A DNA stretch of 64,000 bases from Dactylorhiza incarnata (taxonomy: Eukaryota; Streptophyta; Magnoliopsida; Asparagales; Orchidaceae): the NCBI GenBank assembly GCA_033032865.1, contig JAWHQI010000064.1, positions 4,092,001 to 4,156,000 of the forward strand. Direction: 5' to 3'. The position numbers and the translations under genes are program-made. Of the stretch, positions 42,405-53,323 are shown piece after piece (position 1 is the stretch's first letter; each line of letters starts with the position of its first letter). The notes beneath the pieces are model-generated. The model was not told where the DNA came from. It saw nothing but the letters and a program-made list of their open reading frames with translations, and made no database searches.

Positions 42405-43430
42405 AGAGGGCGAGCTTGCAAACATATATCTCAATGGATGTATGACGCAGCCATCCATTTCATGTTGTGACTCATCCTAGTTTTGCGGTGATAGAGACCA
42501 TTGGGCAGTTTGGGGTTGGACTAAAGACACCTAGTTACCATGAGGTTCATGTGCCTTTGCTGAATAATGAAGTGAAGTCAAAGACATGATGAAGGCTTAT
42601 GAAGATGAGTGGAAGATGTATGGTTATTCTATCATGTTGACGGATGGACAGATAGAAAACAAAAAACTTTAATAATTTTTTTGGTGAATTCACCCAAAGG
42701 AACATTATTCCTAAAATCTGTCGATGCATCCGATTACTCGAAGACTGGAGAGAGGATGTTCGAGTTGCTTAATAGGGTGATTGAATGGGTTGGAGAGACG
42801 AATGTCGTCTAGATTGTTACTGACAGTGCCAACAATAATGTACTAGCAGGTAAACAATTCATTATTCATTTCATCTTTGTCAAATATGTTGACTTTTTCT
42901 TTATATTTCTTTGTTTATATAATACCTAACAGATAAATTATTGAAAGCAAAACAACCTCATATATATTGGACGTCATGTGCTGCTCATTGCATTGATTTA
43001 ATCATAAAGGATATTGGAAAGATGCATAGTATTAGTCGCATATTAAAGAGGGCAATGACCATAAATGGTTATATTTATGCTCGCCCTGGATTTGTGAACA
43101 TTGAGGAGCTTTACAGGGTAGTGTAGTTTGTTAGACTTGTTGTAACGAGATTTGCAACTTCTTTCCTTACGCTTCAGCGCATTCACAAGCTGACGAGTTC
43201 TTGACTTGGGGTGTAGTTGCTAGGGCCACTAGAGTTGAAGGGGATATTTATCGCACACGCTTATCAAAAGGAAAGAATGTGATCCCTACAAAGATAGTTG
43301 AAAAGGGGAGTACATCTAATATGAGGGTTCCTACTCCAGTAATTCTTAGAGATGACGATGTCGAGGATGAGGAAGTTTAGTACAATAAAGAAGAAGATTA
43401 TAGTGACATCGGAGAAGATGATGAACACAG
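42405..43430 (+). pseudogene. hAT-family transposase (DUF659-containing) remnant
   Basis: Shifted frames encode ETIGQFGVGLKTPSYHEVHV, then YSIMLTDGWTDRKQKTLIIF (DUF659 signature with the catalytic-type Asp), VDASDYSKTGERMFELLNRV and IVTDSANNNVLA, an intron-like gap (about 42850-42935), then PHIYWTSCAAHCIDLIIKDI and VVTRFATSFLTLQ-like sequence with stops. The C-terminal hAT dimerisation region is not clearly recognisable. Many stops and frame changes show it is dead. Such genes are either transposons or domesticated zinc-finger BED proteins; here the decay favours a transposon. Confidence 0.8.
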
Positions 43431-43435
43431 TCTTT

Positions 43436-43735
43436 TCTGAGGATGAGTAACTGATATAGAATTGTGAGTGATAAATTATTTATATTTTTAAATAATTTAA
43501 TTCCATTATTTAAATTATACATTAACAAATATTTTTTCTAATTACCTTTGTGCAGATCGTGCATATGACCCATTGAATAAAGAAATTCTGAGAATGAGTA
43601 ACCGATATAAAATTGGTGAGTAATAAATTATTTATATTTTTAAATAATTTAATTCTCTTATTTAAATTATACATTAACAAATGTTTTCTCGAATTACCTT
43701 TGTGCAGATCATGCATATGACCCATTGAATAATTT
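43436..43735 (+). repeat. Tandem duplication of about 150 bases
   Basis: The block from gatgagtaactgatatag to gcatatgacccattgaataa is repeated at about 43590-43733 with few differences. Each copy contains tttgtgcag followed by atc[ag]tgcatatgaccc, which looks like an intron acceptor and exon start, so a small exon with its intron seems duplicated. Confidence 0.85.
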
Positions 43736-44362
43736 AATAGGACATACCGACATCCTACATATATGATGATCCATGTATTTATTAATTGTCAAATTTTGTG
43801 GAACCTTCCTACTTTTGACCTGTTCGTTACATTTCCTACATATATGCAGATCCATGTTTATGTTTCAATGAATCGTTTGTTATAAATTCCTTTCTTGTTA
43901 TTGCTTTCTATTTGAGAATATGCAAGATAAATAGGAAAATTGCACTTATTGGTGTGCTCTCGGGTGAGAATCCAATTGGAACTTCGAAGAAAATTCAGTT
44001 TTCAAACTATAATCTTATATTAAGGCACCAAAGTTTTCTTGATACATTTCTTCAGAATCCTACTTAGATTGTTTGTTAATATCCTTATTCATAAATTTCA
44101 TGTAAAGTGTGCATGCTCAAGATGGGCTAACGCCACCCTTGTTGCAGTATTTTGGGACATTGTTAAGCAGGGGGAAGCTCAATGCTTTTGGGTCTTTAGA
44201 TTTGTCCAAGCAAGTATTATTAATGCTAATTTTAATTATAATCCACCAGTGGTTATAAATTATTGCATGGATGGTTCATGAGTCGAGCTAGACTGGGGGG
44301 AGGTTGAACGACGACGGATGGGGAAGGAAATAGGTTGGTCAATGTCGGATAAATGTGGAGAA

Positions 44363-46867
44363 TGTAACACCCATACCTAGTTCAGCAACATTTCAAAAGC
44401 CCAGCCGACACTCGTGATATGATGCAAACAAAGCAAAAATAATAAAATTTGATAACAAAAATAACTTAAGTGTACAATGAAAACAAAAGATTAGAGCAAA
44501 GGTTGATGTAATACCTCAAATTGATATAGCCAACTGGAATTTGAAAAGTACAAGTCTGAATAACTAGCATGTCATAAAAAGAAATGTCCGAAGACAGAGC
44601 CAACCCATTTGAAAAGTAAGAAAAACTCTTCCTCTCGGTGACACTAAAATGACATAATAAAAATATGCATGCATATTTTAATGAAATATTTTATGCTAAG
44701 GAAAAGATTACTATAATTCTATGCATGTTTTTCTATAAAAGTACTTTCGAACATAAATCATCTTTTCTATGTTTTAATAATAGATTAAATTTTACCTAAA
44801 TTCGAAATCATTAAAGTGTATGGATTATGGTTCCGACTTTGTCCCTAAAATTGAGTGACTTATGTTCACTGTCTTCTTATTCTCAATTTCAAAATTTATT
44901 GAGTACATTCTAGAGATTTGAGTCCATAATAACGATTATAAGTGCTCTTGTGCGTCTCGGCCATGGACACGGATCGCATCTAATAATCTTCCATGGGTTG
45001 TCTTATGTTCACTTTCTTTTAATTCTTAGTTAAGCAAATTATTAAGCACATTCTAGAAATTTGAGTCCTTAATGACGAACATAAGTGCTCTAGTGTGTCT
45101 TGGTCACGTACACAGACTCGCATCTAATAATTTTCCATGGGGTGTCGACTTCCCCATTTGAGGCTCATACGGTCTAATACACCCTATGAGTATGATGTGG
45201 TGTGCGTCCATCAATCACGAGAGAAAACACTCGATCGTGCCTCCTATTTAACTTTGCATAGAGTGGTCGGCATGATCAACATAGGGGATCAGTCGTATAA
45301 AGCCACTTTGATCTTTGCATATAGTGGATGACATGATTAACCTAAAGGATCACCAGCATAAAGCCACTTTAAAAATTTTGATTACATATTTCATTATCTT
45401 AGCGCTCTAGGTCTTGTTATGATGTTACTGAACTTAACACGATACTATTTACAATAGGATTTAATAAATTTGTATCTCATATTAATTATGCGCTAAACAT
45501 ATACTCATGTTTTTCATATTGTTCATACATTTATATGGAGATACATGGTCACATATCATTTACTAGCTTATAAGATTCATGATATGCCAAATCGAAAAGA
45601 AAAGCATTTCTGACGCACTAACATACATTGTTCGCATTATCGTGACAAACGATTAAATTATAATTTACTATTCTCATCTATACATAAAGTATGATATACA
45701 TAATTTCATGTTCTAACATATTCCTATATAATTTTGTATAATACATAAGGGAAATTGAATTACGTGGTATATCTAACCAAGATGAATCAAATTTCTTACA
45801 TTGATGTTATGATACTCATAGACACGAGGCGGCAATATGATTTTTTAGGTTGAATCGAAAACTATGTAAGACTTCTCCGATCAACACCACAAGCCCCTTT
45901 GTTCTTCTCGGGTTCCTTTATTCCTAAAATTTGTCTAGAGGTATCTTAAGCGAAAAGGGAAGAAAATTAATTGATATAGCAAGAGAGAGAGGGAGCAGAT
46001 ACTTACCCTAACAACCCCAATCATTCTATATCGAGAGGCTTAAAGGGCTGCAGAAATAAACCTGAATATGATTTGACATTTATTGGAGACGGCCAGACTA
46101 TGCGTCAAAAGTAGAGGAGTCGATTAGTTACTGAAAACGAAAGGCATAGGCGACGATTTCATAAATCCACAAACCTAAACGTCGATTGTGCACTGGATTT
46201 GATCGACGACTACCGGAAATATGGGTAGAGTTCATTGAGCCGAATGGATTGCCAAGTCACATCTTTTGTTGACGACTTAGAAAGAGGGAGAGGGGTTGTC
46301 GGCATGCTGTAATAGAAACTAGAGGGAGAGGAAAGGCTTCCTATGTGCCCTCCAAACCGACAGAAGATGAAGCAGTGTGCGACTCCCTGCGTGTGCTCCA
46401 GTTGACGAAAGAAAAGAAGTGTCAGTTTCAAAACCTAAGGCCTGCAATTATAAAAGGGTGAATGGGTGCATCTGCGAGAGCAAAAGATATAAGATTTCAC
46501 ATACAGTCGGTTACGAACGTGAAGAGACATTCAACTCTTCTAAAGACTGAAACGAACTTAACTTACATCTCCATATATATATACATATATTGAAATATGA
46601 TGAATTTAGGTTACCATAAATTTCAAAATTGCGATTATCCAGCGGGATCCTATTATATCATGAAGAAAAGCTCACGTGAACCTCTAACTCGCAACGAAAT
46701 AAGTCTCGTAAGATATCCTACTAATGAAAATATTACTTAATAATTAACTCGTGAAACTAAGGGGAACAAGGCATATAAACCACGATTGGACGGTGACACT
46801 GACAATATTAATCATGATCGGAATCCAAAAGTAACATTCTGAAGTGATAAATTTTTCGGATGTTACA
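44363..46867 (+). mobile_element. Solo LTR, Tekay/Del-like, 2.5 kb
   Basis: It starts tgtaacacccatacc and ends cggatgttaca, with TGTAACA/TGTTACA terminal repeats. The flanks are gagaa (44358-44362) and aagaa (46868-46872), a target duplication with one change. The older LTR sequence reads across once this piece is removed. It has no coding content. It contains a 141-base tandem duplication at about 44860-45140 (cttatgttcact ... cttccatggg) and a shorter repeated motif at 45250-45375 (tttgcatagagtgg / tttgcatatagtgg). Confidence 0.8.
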
Positions 46868-47374
46868 AAGAATGGCAAGATGGCGTCGGGCTGGGGGTGC
46901 ACGCAAAGCATGCGGGCCGGGGAAGAGGAAGGGGGTTAGCGGCTTACGGAAGTGGTGGAGGATGACTGCAAAGGAGGATGTGGTGTGGGCTTGCAGGTGT
47001 GGTCATGGGCTGGGAGTAGGCGGTTAGTGGGGAAGAGGGAGTCAGAAACAAGCCTTGGAGTCGCACCAAGGATCTCTCGGCGTCGCACCGGGAGAAGGGG
47101 GACCGACGGTTCCAAACTGGAAACTAAACCTCTGATCCTTTCAACCGTTGCATGTACGCATATATATAAAGTACGTAACTTATAGGGCACCCTGATCGGA
47201 TACTCATAATGTCCGAACAAATCGGGTGTCGAATACAACTCGAAAATAAAAATAAATACATGAAAAATACTCGAAACGACACCTAGACGCATATGTGGAC
47301 TTGAATCATCTGAACGGGTAGCAGATCAACGCCTCCTGCGGAAATAGATGTATATAGGCCGACGATCTCCATCA
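46868..47374 (-). mobile_element. 5' LTR piece of the CRM/Reina-like element
   Basis: This matches the last 500 bases of the LTR at 35331-36566 (ggcgtcgggctgggggtg, gaagaggaagggggttagcg, ggatctctcggcgtcgcaccg, gatctccatca). It ends at the target duplication gaaac at 47375. Confidence 0.85.
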
Positions 47375-47582
47375 GAAACATAAGTAAAAATGATTGAGAT
47401 TTTACAAAACATTGGTTTCACATGAGTTTGAAACGTTGTTCAAAATGGCATTCTTCCCCATAAGGTTTATGATATAATTAAAGAACCAATCATCTATAAT
47501 ATTCCAAAGAGTTTAGGAATAACATTAAACACCATTAATATCAAATAATCTGAAGGATGATACATAACATTGAGCATTATAG

Positions 47583-47721
47583 GGGACCGCCCGGTGCACA
47601 AAGCATCCCCGCACAGCGAGGGTTCGGGGAAGGGTCCCACCACAAGGGTGAAATGTAGGCAAACCTTACCCTGCATTTTTGCAAGAGACTGCTTCCAGTA
47701 ATTGGACCCGTGACATACATT
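47583..47721 (-). mobile_element. Au-like SINE, minus strand
   Basis: The minus strand reads gtcacgggtccaatt (box B-like), ctcttgcaaaaatgcagggt, tcccaccacaagggtg on the plus strand, and tgtgcaccgggcggtccc at its 3' end. This is the Au SINE consensus type. Perfect 10-base target duplications agcattatag flank it (47573-47582 and 47722-47731). Only the A-box end is missing. It sits in the golgin intron in the gene's orientation. Confidence 0.88.
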
Positions 47722-47731
47722 AGCATTATAG

Positions 47732-48474
47732 ATAAAAAAAAATTGAACTTGTCATATCAATGCTACTAATTGAAATAAAAGTGAATAATACCACAATTCA
47801 TTCTTAAGAAAATGAAAAGAAAGATATCAACAATACGAAACGCTCAACAGTTAATTTAATGTAGAGATGCTGTAAGAGTATTCAGTTAAGGTTGCAATTT
47901 TAGTATGTAGCATACTTACAAATGTATTACAATATTTGGCTGTTGAATATCTAAATTAACCATAAAAAGGTGTTAAAAGGATATCCTTTTAGCACTTGTA
48001 TTATTTTTTCTGCAAGCTGAACAACAAAATGTATAATCTAAAAGGATTTCTCATATGATTGTGCTAGCTGTCTTCGAGTAAATGACAGTATGGTGCATTC
48101 TAGGATCTCAAGTATCAGTACTTGACTGCTGGTACTTATTCAACTAAAACTAACAGTGAGGTACGTAACAAATCACTTGCCAAGTGCCAAACAATAGGAA
48201 AGTTCATAGTGAGTGGAAAAAACCATGTACAATGACAGGTTCCCAGATCAAGCTAAGAGTATGATAGCCCAAGCCAGCATTTGAAATTTTTAAATAATAA
48301 TATACCATTCAATCTCAAATTAATTCCATATGCAACTTCCATAGAAGTATTATTGTTGCAGAACTATACACATACTAGATTTCAATTTCTAGTATAAGTT
48401 CAGTAAAGAAAAAAATAATGATGTAATGTGTATATGCACGTGGATTAGTAAATATAATAACAATATGTCCTTAC
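47732..48474 (-). other. Golgin intron, end part
   Basis: AT-rich intron sequence with no repeat or coding signal, running to the donor site at 48470-48474 of the next exon. Confidence 0.6.
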
Positions 48475-48540
48475 ATTCAATAATTCTGAATATTTTCCAG
48501 ATTCTTCTCTTGCAACTGCCAACTCTCTTCCAAAACGTTC
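48475..48540 (-). CDS. GC3/GC4: Golgin candidate 3/4-like protein, small coiled-coil exon
   Basis: This 66-base exon with acceptor tgattatag and donor gtaagga encodes ERFGRELAVAREESGKYSEL plus LN. Homologues have an EHLEQDLARAKEES-like stretch here, so position and character fit the golgin rod. It joins phase 0 on both sides, to ESEAK upstream and VANQCLE downstream. It is too short to stand out as an open frame. The next intron is about 15.7 kb. Confidence 0.9.
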
Positions 48541-48663
48541 CTATAATCATTACCAAGTAGTTATATAAGGAAAAGTAAGTAATTGTGTTCCAAATATATC
48601 AGGTCATTTTTCAGTTTCTAATATGATTTCTAAAAAACCAAGTACAAATGTAAGATATCAAAC

Positions 48664-48960
48664 CTTAGCTTCACTTTCAGCATAGTACTGTCCTAGAGCA
48701 GTTTGAAGATTTTGAAGTTCAATATTCTTTGAATCAATTATACTCGTAAGATTAGCAAGTTTTTGCTTCAATCCCTTGATAGTTTCATTTGATTGATGAA
48801 ATTCATCAAGTTTAAGCAAATTTAATTCTTCTCCCTTTGTTCGTTCATGGATCAAAACCTTCTCCAACTGCAAAATTTGAGCCCTTTGATATTCTGTCCT
48901 TTTCTTCAGCTCTTCAATGATTTTGCAGTCCTCATCCATCTTATCTTCATCTTCATGTTC
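48664..48960 (-). CDS. GC3/GC4: Golgin candidate 3/4-like protein, coiled-coil exon (most 5' exon found)
   Basis: This 297-base exon runs from acceptor ttgtctag to donor gtttgata. It reads EHEDEDKMDEDCKIIEELKK, RTEYQRAQILQLEKVLIHER, then SIIDSKNIELQNLQTALGQY and YAESEAK. KMDEDxKIIEELR and NLQTALGQYxAEIEAK are hallmarks of plant golgin candidates 3 and 4. The heptad pattern indicates a coiled-coil rod that tethers vesicles at the cis-Golgi. The exon has 99 codons and is phase 0 at both ends. The N-terminal half of the protein must be encoded upstream on the minus strand, that is at higher coordinates, and was not found before 64000. Confidence 0.93.
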
Positions 48961-50418
48961 CTAGACAATATCGTAGTAGAAGAAACCATCTTCAATTTGA
49001 CTGCAGAATGTTTGAAGAGAAAACCTCCCTTAAGTGTAAAACCAAATGTAGAAAGCATTAGGATGCACATATAATGCACGTAATTAAAAATACTGGAAGT
49101 GGAATTTCTGTACCAATAAAAAAAGAGAACTATATAAAGCCAACTTTTGCTCAAACCAACCTTTTAAGCTAATGGAGCAAGAAGATAAAGAATCATGATA
49201 GATATAGTCGGTTGGAATAAAATTAAAATACTAAGACATCCATAGTTTTCTGACACTGGAAGGCTCCATGCAGGAAGCTGCCAACCACTTCAGCATTTGT
49301 TTAACATGATGTTAACTTTCTCAGAATACATATCTTGGGTGAGTTAGTCAGCCTCTTATTCATGTTGTAAGATTATTCAAAAACTAAAAGATTTTGAGAA
49401 TGTTTATATGGTTCAAGACCTCTTTTATGGTTCTTTGTAATCTAGAAACTAGCAGTAGATACCATAGAAAAGCTTGTGGGTTAGCAATCAACAGAATCAT
49501 GTAGAACAGTGGCTGGAGTCTTGTGGAACCACCACTATATTCTCTCTCCTCCCTTTGTCTTACATTATATATATTTAATTTTCAGAAAACAGACATGATG
49601 GACAAATATTAATGAACTAGAAGAAATCCATACATCCCCTCATTATATGTTGTGGAGAGTGGAGACACCAAGTAGTTTTTATGAGAACACACTTTAATGC
49701 TCCCAGAAGGCCAGAATATCCTTTCTGGAAGTGTTGAAAACGGGACTTATACTTTATAATGACTTCATGAGAAAACGAAGGTTTGTCAAAGCATGCCATG
49801 GAGATTTCCAAATGTAACTTGGGCTCTATTTTTAGCATATATGCTTCAATGAATTTCTGCAGTATTCTTGGATTTGTCATTTGAATCTAAATTTGCAATG
49901 CAGACTTAACCTACAACCAACCATGTTCACAACTTGACTTCCACCAACCATCTTACCCTCCCTTTCATGCCCGGTGAGATCTTTCCTAAATTGTTGGTTC
50001 GCTTTTGTCTAGTTTAGAAAGTTAGTCTAGTTTCATTAGAGGGAAATTTATGTGGTTGTATACTTTTTCTACTTGCTTGGATTATTCAGCATATTCTATT
50101 ACTACTCCAGTGATTATTGAATGTTTGCCTATTGACAAATGAATTGCGTCGTTGTAATTGAAAAAATGCTAATCTTCTGCAGCTTGAACTCCAAAATTAC
50201 TTTGTTGAAATTAATTAGCTCATTTTAATTTAAATTGCCTTTATAATCATATTTACATCGCATTCATCCCATCGAGGGCAACTATGAGTTCATCGAGTGA
50301 TATTAAAGCTAGGTTGCACTAGTGTCAGTCTTAGGATTTTCTCCTTTGAGAAAAAAGCACCCCAAAAATAAAATTTAATACTGTCCAAAATTTTCTATTT
50401 GCCATTTCGGCATGCCAC
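48961..50418 (-). other. Probable golgin intron; unassigned open frame inside
   Basis: No further golgin exon was recognised. The minus-strand frame at 49617-49880 (starting MTNPRILQKFIEAYMLKIEP, containing KYKSRFQHFQKGYSGLLGAL and ALKCVLIKTTW) has a more protein-like composition than its neighbours, but I do not recognise it. It could be an exon of another gene or a captured fragment. The rest is AT-rich. Confidence 0.4.
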
Positions 50419-50575
50419 TGTTATGGGCCTAGTTGAAGGAAGGGCCGGAGGCGGAGCCGCGGAGGCGACGATGGTGGAAGACAATACCGTGGAGCCGGAA
50501 CCGCGGCTGGCTAAGTGGGGCTTGCCCTTTAGAGGAGAGAGCTACCAATATCTCACACGCCAGAAAAGGGAAAAC
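50419..50575 (-). mobile_element. 3' LTR of gag-only gypsy element (copy d), first piece
   Basis: It begins tgttatgggcctagttg, the same edge as the other copies of this LTR family. It continues, after removal of the Tekay element and one target duplication, at 60233-60465, where it ends gggctcataaca. The two pieces add up to about 390 bases, the length of the intact copy at 8596-8983. Confidence 0.75.
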
Positions 50576-52637
50576 TATAACAACCCATGTCTTAAGAATT
50601 TTTTTTTTATAATTATGGTTATATAATACATTGGCTAACCGCAGCCCCCCTAAGAAATCTTCGGCTAGGGCTTCCGCCAAAAGAAATCCCGCACGCAAGC
50701 ATCGTCTCCCGTTAGCGCCGCACACATCGTCTCCAGCTCACCTCCTGCTCCTCCTGCCGGCGCCGCCTCCTGCTCCTCCTGTCGGCGCCGCCTCCTGCTC
50801 CTCCTGTCAGCGCCGCCTCCTGCAATCCTTCTCCCTCCTCTGGCCGGCGACCTCATCCCCTCCAATAGCCGGCAACATCGTCTCCTTCTCCTCCAAGGGG
50901 AGGCAGCCCTCTTCCCTCCTCCTCAAGGCCAGCAACCCCCCTTCCTCCAACAGCCCTTTTCTCTCGCTCTCTCTTCGTTTTGGCCGAGATTTGCGAGAGT
51001 GACAGCTACGGTTTCCTTCCCTCTCCTCCTTGGGCTCGGATTTGGCATCCTTGGGTAAGGATCTCCTCTTTCCTCCCTTATTCAGATTTTTACTTTGAAT
51101 CCTTTACAATTTTCGTGCTCCAAATTGCGTATATCTCGTGATTCAAGATTTTGCCCATCCCATAATCGCCTAACCCCTGTGTACTTGTGATTTCCGGCGC
51201 CGTTCATCGAATCAATTGGCGGGATCGCTCAAAACCCTTTCCGATTTAGGATTTACCAAGCCTAACCGCCGCTAAATTCTGTTTTCTACGTGGTAATATC
51301 CTCTCCCCTCACCTTTGAGGGAGGTACATTTTGCTAAACCCGCTCTTGATTAAGTTATGTGATATTAATTGCATGCTCTAGCGTAGGGTTTTCCGCTAAA
51401 TCAAGTATTGTCTATGAAGGTTCTTGAACATGTTGAAATAAAGTTGTTAAATTTGTTTGCGTCGTTTAGCTGTCACCGTCAGTTTCAGCCCTACTTAAGG
51501 TAAGTAGAGAAATCTCTGTCGCTTACAAACACTGAATTTAGTTCCTTGCACATTTTCTTATGTCTATAAATTTTACCCTGAAGCACCTAAATCGTCAAAA
51601 TTAATAGTATGTCATAATACGTAAGAAACCTCTAAACTATGAATCATTTCATTCATTAAAAACATAAGAAAACGATGAAAGATGGTGCTTGATTGATGCA
51701 ACTCCTTGACTTGGGTTCCCTCTTGAATCCCTAACAGGAACAAAGGACAGGTCATAGCGAGCATGAATTCCCTGGCTCAAGGGTGAGGGTTCGCAAGAGC
51801 CACCCCTTAGAGATCACGGGCAACAACTCTGAATCTCCGACAAGTCTTGAATCTGAATTTGAATCCTTCTGAATCATGAATCATGTGCATCAATTAAAGA
51901 CACATACACCTTTCATTTGTTACAGCTTATGTCATTACATGAACGAACACCTGCTACACTCTGGAGTAGTCTAATAAATCTAGTAGTTTCTGTTTGACTC
52001 ATTCACTTGCCTGTTTTGCTAGATTTGTTTCATGAAAATCAGTGCATGTATATTTCTGATTCCCCTGTTTGTACTATATTTTACATTGCTCACTTTGTGT
52101 TACAATGTACTGAGGCTTTTTCCTTGCTTGTTTTGGAATTTGCCATAGCGTTCGTGACTGCGCCGCCCGCCACCTGAGCCGATCCGCGACGAGTTCCTAT
52201 TCTTGGAGGCTTATCATTTGTTGATGTGTCAGGTTCTATGTTGTATTTTCTTTACTGTCGGTTTCGGTTATTATGTAATAGTTATGATCAGCCATTTTCC
52301 TTTGTATCACAGACAACTGCTAGGCTAAATAAATTATGTATTGGAATTTGATATTAGTGCATGTTCATTTCCGTTGGGATTTTTATTGCATGAATTTGGC
52401 ATCAGAAACTTTGTATCATGACTTTTAATTCAAATGCATGAGTATCTTACTTTTCACTGCTTTATTTTAAAGGTTCCACATAATGATAATTTATTTTCTT
52501 CAAATTATTTACTTTAAATCTAAAAATACTATTTCAGCTTCCTCCTAAACAGACATGGAGTTTCTTTTCCCCATGTCTGTGGCATCACGACCCGCCCGAA
52601 GCGCACTCTGATTTTTGCTTTTAGACGGGTCGTGACA
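50576..52637 (+). mobile_element. 5' LTR of the Tekay element
   Basis: It starts tataacaacccatgtctt; the 3' LTR has tgtaacaactcatgtctt, so the first G mutated to A here. It ends gggtcgtgaca. Length is 2062 bases. The first 300 bases contain GC-rich repeats (gccgcctcctgctcctcctg) recurring three to four times. Small open frames here (50399-51002) are not genes. Confidence 0.92.
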
Positions 52638-52638
52638 G

Positions 52639-52652
52639 TTGGTATCAGAGGG
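52639..52652 (+). other. tRNA-Met primer binding site of the Tekay element
   Basis: ttggtatcagaggg lies one base after the 5' LTR and matches the initiator tRNA-Met 3' end at most positions. Confidence 0.9.
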
Positions 52653-53323
52653 AGGTTGTGCATCTAAGGATAAAGAATTTTATAATTTTTCACCTATCTT
52701 GAATTTTTTATAAAATATATATATATATATATATGCATACATCATTCCTTCACTCAACCTGTCATTTTTTGTTCTTCTCGGCTGAAACACTCACAATACA
52801 CTCATAATCATGAGTAGTATGCACACGAATATTAATGGGTTATGGACAACCTTAACATTTTATGTGCATATGAATTTCCACTAGGTTATACACCGCTTGC
52901 GAATATTAAATAGTTATTGGCAAATTTAATAATTTCAAGTGCGATGGTATTAGTAACATAATATGCATGACATGTTAAGCGATGTGGGCATTTAACATGG
53001 TGTGTATCCATTCATTAACATTCTTAGGAATGCATTTTAGGCAAAAAAATTGCATTGCATGCACAACATAACTCATTGCACAAGTGTTAAGCTAAGAACA
53101 ACATATGATGATTGTACACACATGGATTTACTAATCATTTACTATTGCACTAATTCTATTGTTGCATATGCATGATTATTAGCTAGAGTTGTCCAATGAA
53201 AATGTTGTAATTATTACATGATTTATGTATCCGACAGTGCAAAAGTGTTAGAACCTCTAGTCTCAATTCTTTCGGTTCTGCTTGATTATCAATCTTACCC
53301 GATTCTCTTGTACCTCTTTCTAG
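52653..53323 (+). other. Tekay leader
   Basis: This is about 670 AT-rich bases between primer site and gag, with an (AT)n run at about 52717-52735. There is no coding signal. Confidence 0.7.

Larger units (their letters stand above)
41513..44283 (+). mobile_element. Inserted hAT-derived segment within the 5' LTR
   Basis: LTR sequence stops after tgatgcaggata near 41503-41512 and resumes at about 44284. The inserted 2.77 kb begins with GC-rich aggcgtgcctgaggcgtcggg and contains a SINE and a decayed transposase gene. No clear inverted termini or target duplication were found, and about 650 bases of LTR are missing at the junction. It may therefore reflect an insertion plus deletion. Confidence 0.55.
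35331..47374 (-). mobile_element. CRM/Reina-like Ty3/gypsy element with nested insertions
   Basis: A perfect 5-base target duplication gaaac flanks it (35326-35330 and 47375-47379). The 3' LTR is intact at 35331-36566, with TGATGGAG...CTGCATCA ends. The polypurine tract (plus strand acttccccggc) is at 36567 on. The coding interior is 36600-41475 and the primer site is next to 41491. The 5' LTR is split into 41493-41512, about 44284-44362 and 46868-47374 by a hAT-derived segment and a solo LTR. The first split also lacks about 650 bases of LTR. Without insertions the element would be close to 7 kb. The CRM/Reina label rests on the integrase and gag motifs and is tentative. Confidence 0.85.
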
